Position numbers and translations under genes: made by a program. This document shows, piece after piece, positions 61,843 through 64,000 of a DNA stretch of 64,000 bases (the first letter of the stretch is position 1; the number at the start of each line of letters is the position of its first letter). The notes beneath the pieces are model-generated. The model was given only the letters and a program-made list of their open reading frames with translations. It was not told the DNA's origin and searched no databases. Location: positions 1,736,001 to 1,800,000 of the forward strand of contig NZ_CP155576.1 in the NCBI RefSeq assembly GCF_039693965.1, written 5' to 3'. The DNA comes from Moraxella sp. K1664. GTDB lineage: Bacteria; Pseudomonadota; Gammaproteobacteria; Pseudomonadales; Moraxellaceae.

Positions 61843-64000
61843 TTAATAATCTTGTTGCCATGCTCGATTGACAGTGTCATAACCCAAGACTTTATCAGAC
61901 ATCAGACGGTTTAGCTTACCGCCACTGGTAATGCCATTTAGGCGAATCTCTGCCATGACAGCATTGTCCGCACCTGCTTCGGGGTTTAGGTCGTTACGAT
62001 AACGGCGAGCATAGACTGACAACCCATAACAGCAGTCTTCGTAATTGACCCCAACCAAGGCATCGAGCAGGCGGTCGTTTTTGTGGTCGTATTGGGCTTG
62101 GGTCATGACACGCCAGCGGTTGTTGATGGGAAAGACAGCGGATGCGGTATAAGCCGATAGGGCAAGCTGACCGGTGGCAGGGTTATCTTTACGTTCGATG
62201 ATGCCAAAGTTATACAGTTGGTTGTCACTGGGTTGATAACGTAGCTGAGCGACGATGGCACTTAGGTCGTAGCTGGGGGTAAATGCCCCGCCAGCTTCTA
62301 CCCAAAAGTTATCCGTCGGCTGAGCAGAAGCTCGCCATGCCAGCCCTGATGTACTACCTGTAAAGGTTTGACTGTCATCCACGCCCACACGAATGTCATC
62401 CAAATAAATCTGCTCGGCAATGCCCCCGTCAAAGCGAGTCAGACCTGACCCATCCACATAGCGATAATGCAGGGCGGGGGTGATGGCGTGCAAGTCGCCA
62501 ATGCGGTCATAGCCTAAGAGCCACGAATCAGACAGCAGGCGGTCGTAACTAACCTGCCCGATGGCGGTCTCGAAGTTGGGGATGTTGCTTTGGTCTTTGT
62601 AGGGGGTGTAGGTGTATTTTAGGCGTGGCATGATGACTTGATGACCGCCCAAGCTGTCGTCATATAGCCCAAAGGGGGAGCCCGCCTTTTCAAAAAACAG
62701 CCCCGTATCTAACCCAATCCTAGGGGCGAACACCGAATAAGTGCCTTCGTCTTCGGTGAGATTTTGTCCGATAAGGCTGTCTTCATCATAAGATGTATAC
62801 AGATGTGTCAAGGCAAGCGATGGCGTGGCATAGCCCCATGAGCGAGTCATCGGATAGCTTGCTGAGAGCTGGTTGTACATGCGAACGCCTGATTTTTCCG
62901 TATCGGAGTTGTCTTTGATGGATTTTTTAAAATAGGCAGAGTTGTGAATCCCTTCTACTTTTAGGCGGTTTAGCACGTCAAATTCATTGACAAGTTTTGG
63001 CAAGCGATAATGCACTGACAACTGGGGCAGGCGTGAGTAGGGCTTGTCTTTGTCTAAGATGGTCGTGCCGTCGTTATTTTTACCATGCAATGTCTGAAAG
63101 GTCTCAGCTCGCAAATCGGCACTGATATAGTCATTATAATAGCTTGCTCCGATGTTGCGTGGTAGGTTAAGTGGGTTGCCTTCGATGCCAAGCGTGTCAA
63201 AGTCATTAAGATAACTGCTGTCCGAGACGTAGCGATAATGAGCGTAGGCGGACAGATGGGGGTGGCGTTTGGACTGCCAATAGTGGTCATAAAACAGGCT
63301 TTTGCGGTCTTCGCCATTATATTTGCGGTCATCGGGCAAAAAAGAGCCACGCAATACGCCCGCCCCGACGTACTGTGTCAGATAGCGAAACTCGCCCGTG
63401 AGCATGGGATTTTTGTTACTAAACACCGTGGGCGTGATGGTGGCATCATAGTTGGGGGCAAGGTTTAGGTAATAGGGTGTGCTAATCTCAAAACTGTCCG
63501 AACCAAACCCTGCCGTCGGCAACAAAAAGCCACTGGCACGTCTGTCATCAATGGGAAAGTTAAAATATGGCAAATAAAAGACAGGCACGTTACCGATTCT
63601 TAGCGTGCTGTTTTTTGCCACGCCACGCCCTGTGTCATTATCGATGTCAATGCTACTGGCATCCAAATGCCATTTGCGTTCGGTTGGCGGGCAGGTGGAG
63701 AACATGACGTCCTGCATGTGGTATTGGTTGTCGCCGACTTTATTTAGGGTGTGGGCATGCCCGTGGGCGTTCATGGTGGTGCTGGCAAAAGCGACATCAT
63801 GAGCGGTGGCGGTTCTGCCATCATCGGCATAGTATAAGTTATCGGCAATCCCGATAATCCCTGCACCGCTTACCTTGCTACCGCCAGTGCTGGGCGGTCG
63901 GTCATCACTAAACAGCACTTGCCCTGTGGCACGCATTTGCCCTGTGCTGGGCTGATAGATGAGCTTGTCAGCGACGATTTGCTGACCGTTTTGTTCGATG
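61843..64000 (-). CDS. lptD: LPS-assembly protein LptD, 5' part cut by window edge
   Basis: Outer-membrane beta barrel that inserts lipooligosaccharide into the outer leaflet. The frame remains open past the internal ATG at 63936 up to the window edge (VADKLIYQPSTGQMRATG), so the N-terminus is outside. About 719 residues are visible. The LptA-like (OstA) periplasmic part runs to about residue 150 of the visible portion, with MFSTCPPTERKWHL. Disulfide-forming cysteines are kept: TCPP and the adjacent pair in DCCYGLSVYARR. The C-terminus is the barrel. surA follows downstream. Confidence 0.95.
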   Translation of the reverse strand, partial: IEQNGQQIVADKLIYQPSTGQMRATGQVLFSDDRPPSTGGSKVSGAGIIGIADNLYYADDGRTATAHDVAFASTTMNAHGHAHTLNKVGDNQYHMQDVMFSTCPPTERKWHLDASSIDIDNDTGRGVAKNSTLRIGNVPVFYLPYFNFPIDDRRASGFLLPTAGFGSDSFEISTPYYLNLAPNYDATITPTVFSNKNPMLTGEFRYLTQYVGAGVLRGSFLPDDRKYNGEDRKSLFYDHYWQSKRHPHLSAYAHYRYVSDSSYLNDFDTLGIEGNPLNLPRNIGASYYNDYISADLRAETFQTLHGKNNDGTTILDKDKPYSRLPQLSVHYRLPKLVNEFDVLNRLKVEGIHNSAYFKKSIKDNSDTEKSGVRMYNQLSASYPMTRSWGYATPSLALTHLYTSYDEDSLIGQNLTEDEGTYSVFAPRIGLDTGLFFEKAGSPFGLYDDSLGGHQVIMPRLKYTYTPYKDQSNIPNFETAIGQVSYDRLLSDSWLLGYDRIGDLHAITPALHYRYVDGSGLTRFDGGIAEQIYLDDIRVGVDDSQTFTGSTSGLAWRASAQPTDNFWVEAGGAFTPSYDLSAIVAQLRYQPSDNQLYNFGIIERKDNPATGQLALSAYTASAVFPINNRWRVMTQAQYDHKNDRLLDALVGVNYEDCCYGLSVYARRYRNDLNPEAGADNAVMAEIRLNGITSGGKLNRLMSDKVLGYDTVNRAWQQDY

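Overview
The window looks like a chromosomal segment of a Moraxella species (family Moraxellaceae). The proteins point to Moraxella/Acinetobacter-type gammaproteobacteria: the run rplM-rpsI-petABC-sspA-sspB, a cbb3 oxidase operon, an ESPR-bearing trimeric autotransporter followed by a TpgA-like protein, and DUF441 and YcgL genes. Intergenic DNA is AT-rich and carries many short dispersed palindromes. I cannot name the species from sequence alone. I saw no tRNA, rRNA, CRISPR array or prophage.

1-5,400: a glycine cleavage locus on the minus strand. A tandem glycine riboswitch leads gcvT, a 39-residue lipoprotein gene, gcvH, a DUF805 membrane gene that looks inserted, and gcvP (cut by the window edge). 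5,600-12,230: ycgL, a membrane protein gene, rpsF-rpsR-rplI, dinB, a LabA-like NYN nuclease gene and metG. 12,300-20,350: an unknown membrane protein gene, IS3-family copy 1, then sspB, sspA, petC, petB, petA, rpsI and rplM on the minus strand. 20,500-28,840: a MITE-like element with nested structure, ppk1, ychJ, an IS110-family element with a probable bridge RNA, thiI, an intergenic cluster of DnaA boxes, a lipocalin gene and ppaC. 28,950-36,340: a His-rich lipoprotein gene, an unknown lipoprotein gene, DUF441, ychF, a YuiF-like permease gene, a 5-formyl-THF cyclo-ligase gene and fumC.

36,375-46,493: IS3 copies 2, 3 and 4. Copies 2 and 3 are inverted around a HigBA-like toxin-antitoxin pair. 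They are followed by a voltage-gated K+ channel gene, cydDC and copy 4. 46,860-56,650: ccoG, the trimeric autotransporter/tpgA pair, an SCP2-domain gene and ccoNOQP. 57,048-64,000: a classical ESPR autotransporter gene with a Pro-Thr hexanucleotide repeat, surA, and lptD (cut by the window edge).

Functional themes are respiration (bc1 complex, cbb3 oxidase, CcoG, CydDC), one-carbon metabolism (glycine cleavage, 5-FCL, MetG) and the cell envelope (SurA, LptD, two ESPR adhesins, several lipoproteins). The most notable DNA-level signals are these. All four IS150-type copies sit inside GGGC-type terminator palindromes just 3' of a gene. The IS110 element has a two-domain structured leader that fits a bridge RNA. 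The tandem glycine riboswitch carries a perfect 12-bp hairpin between its aptamers. Three perfect DnaA boxes lie within 206 bp. Several MITE-like or repeat families are present.
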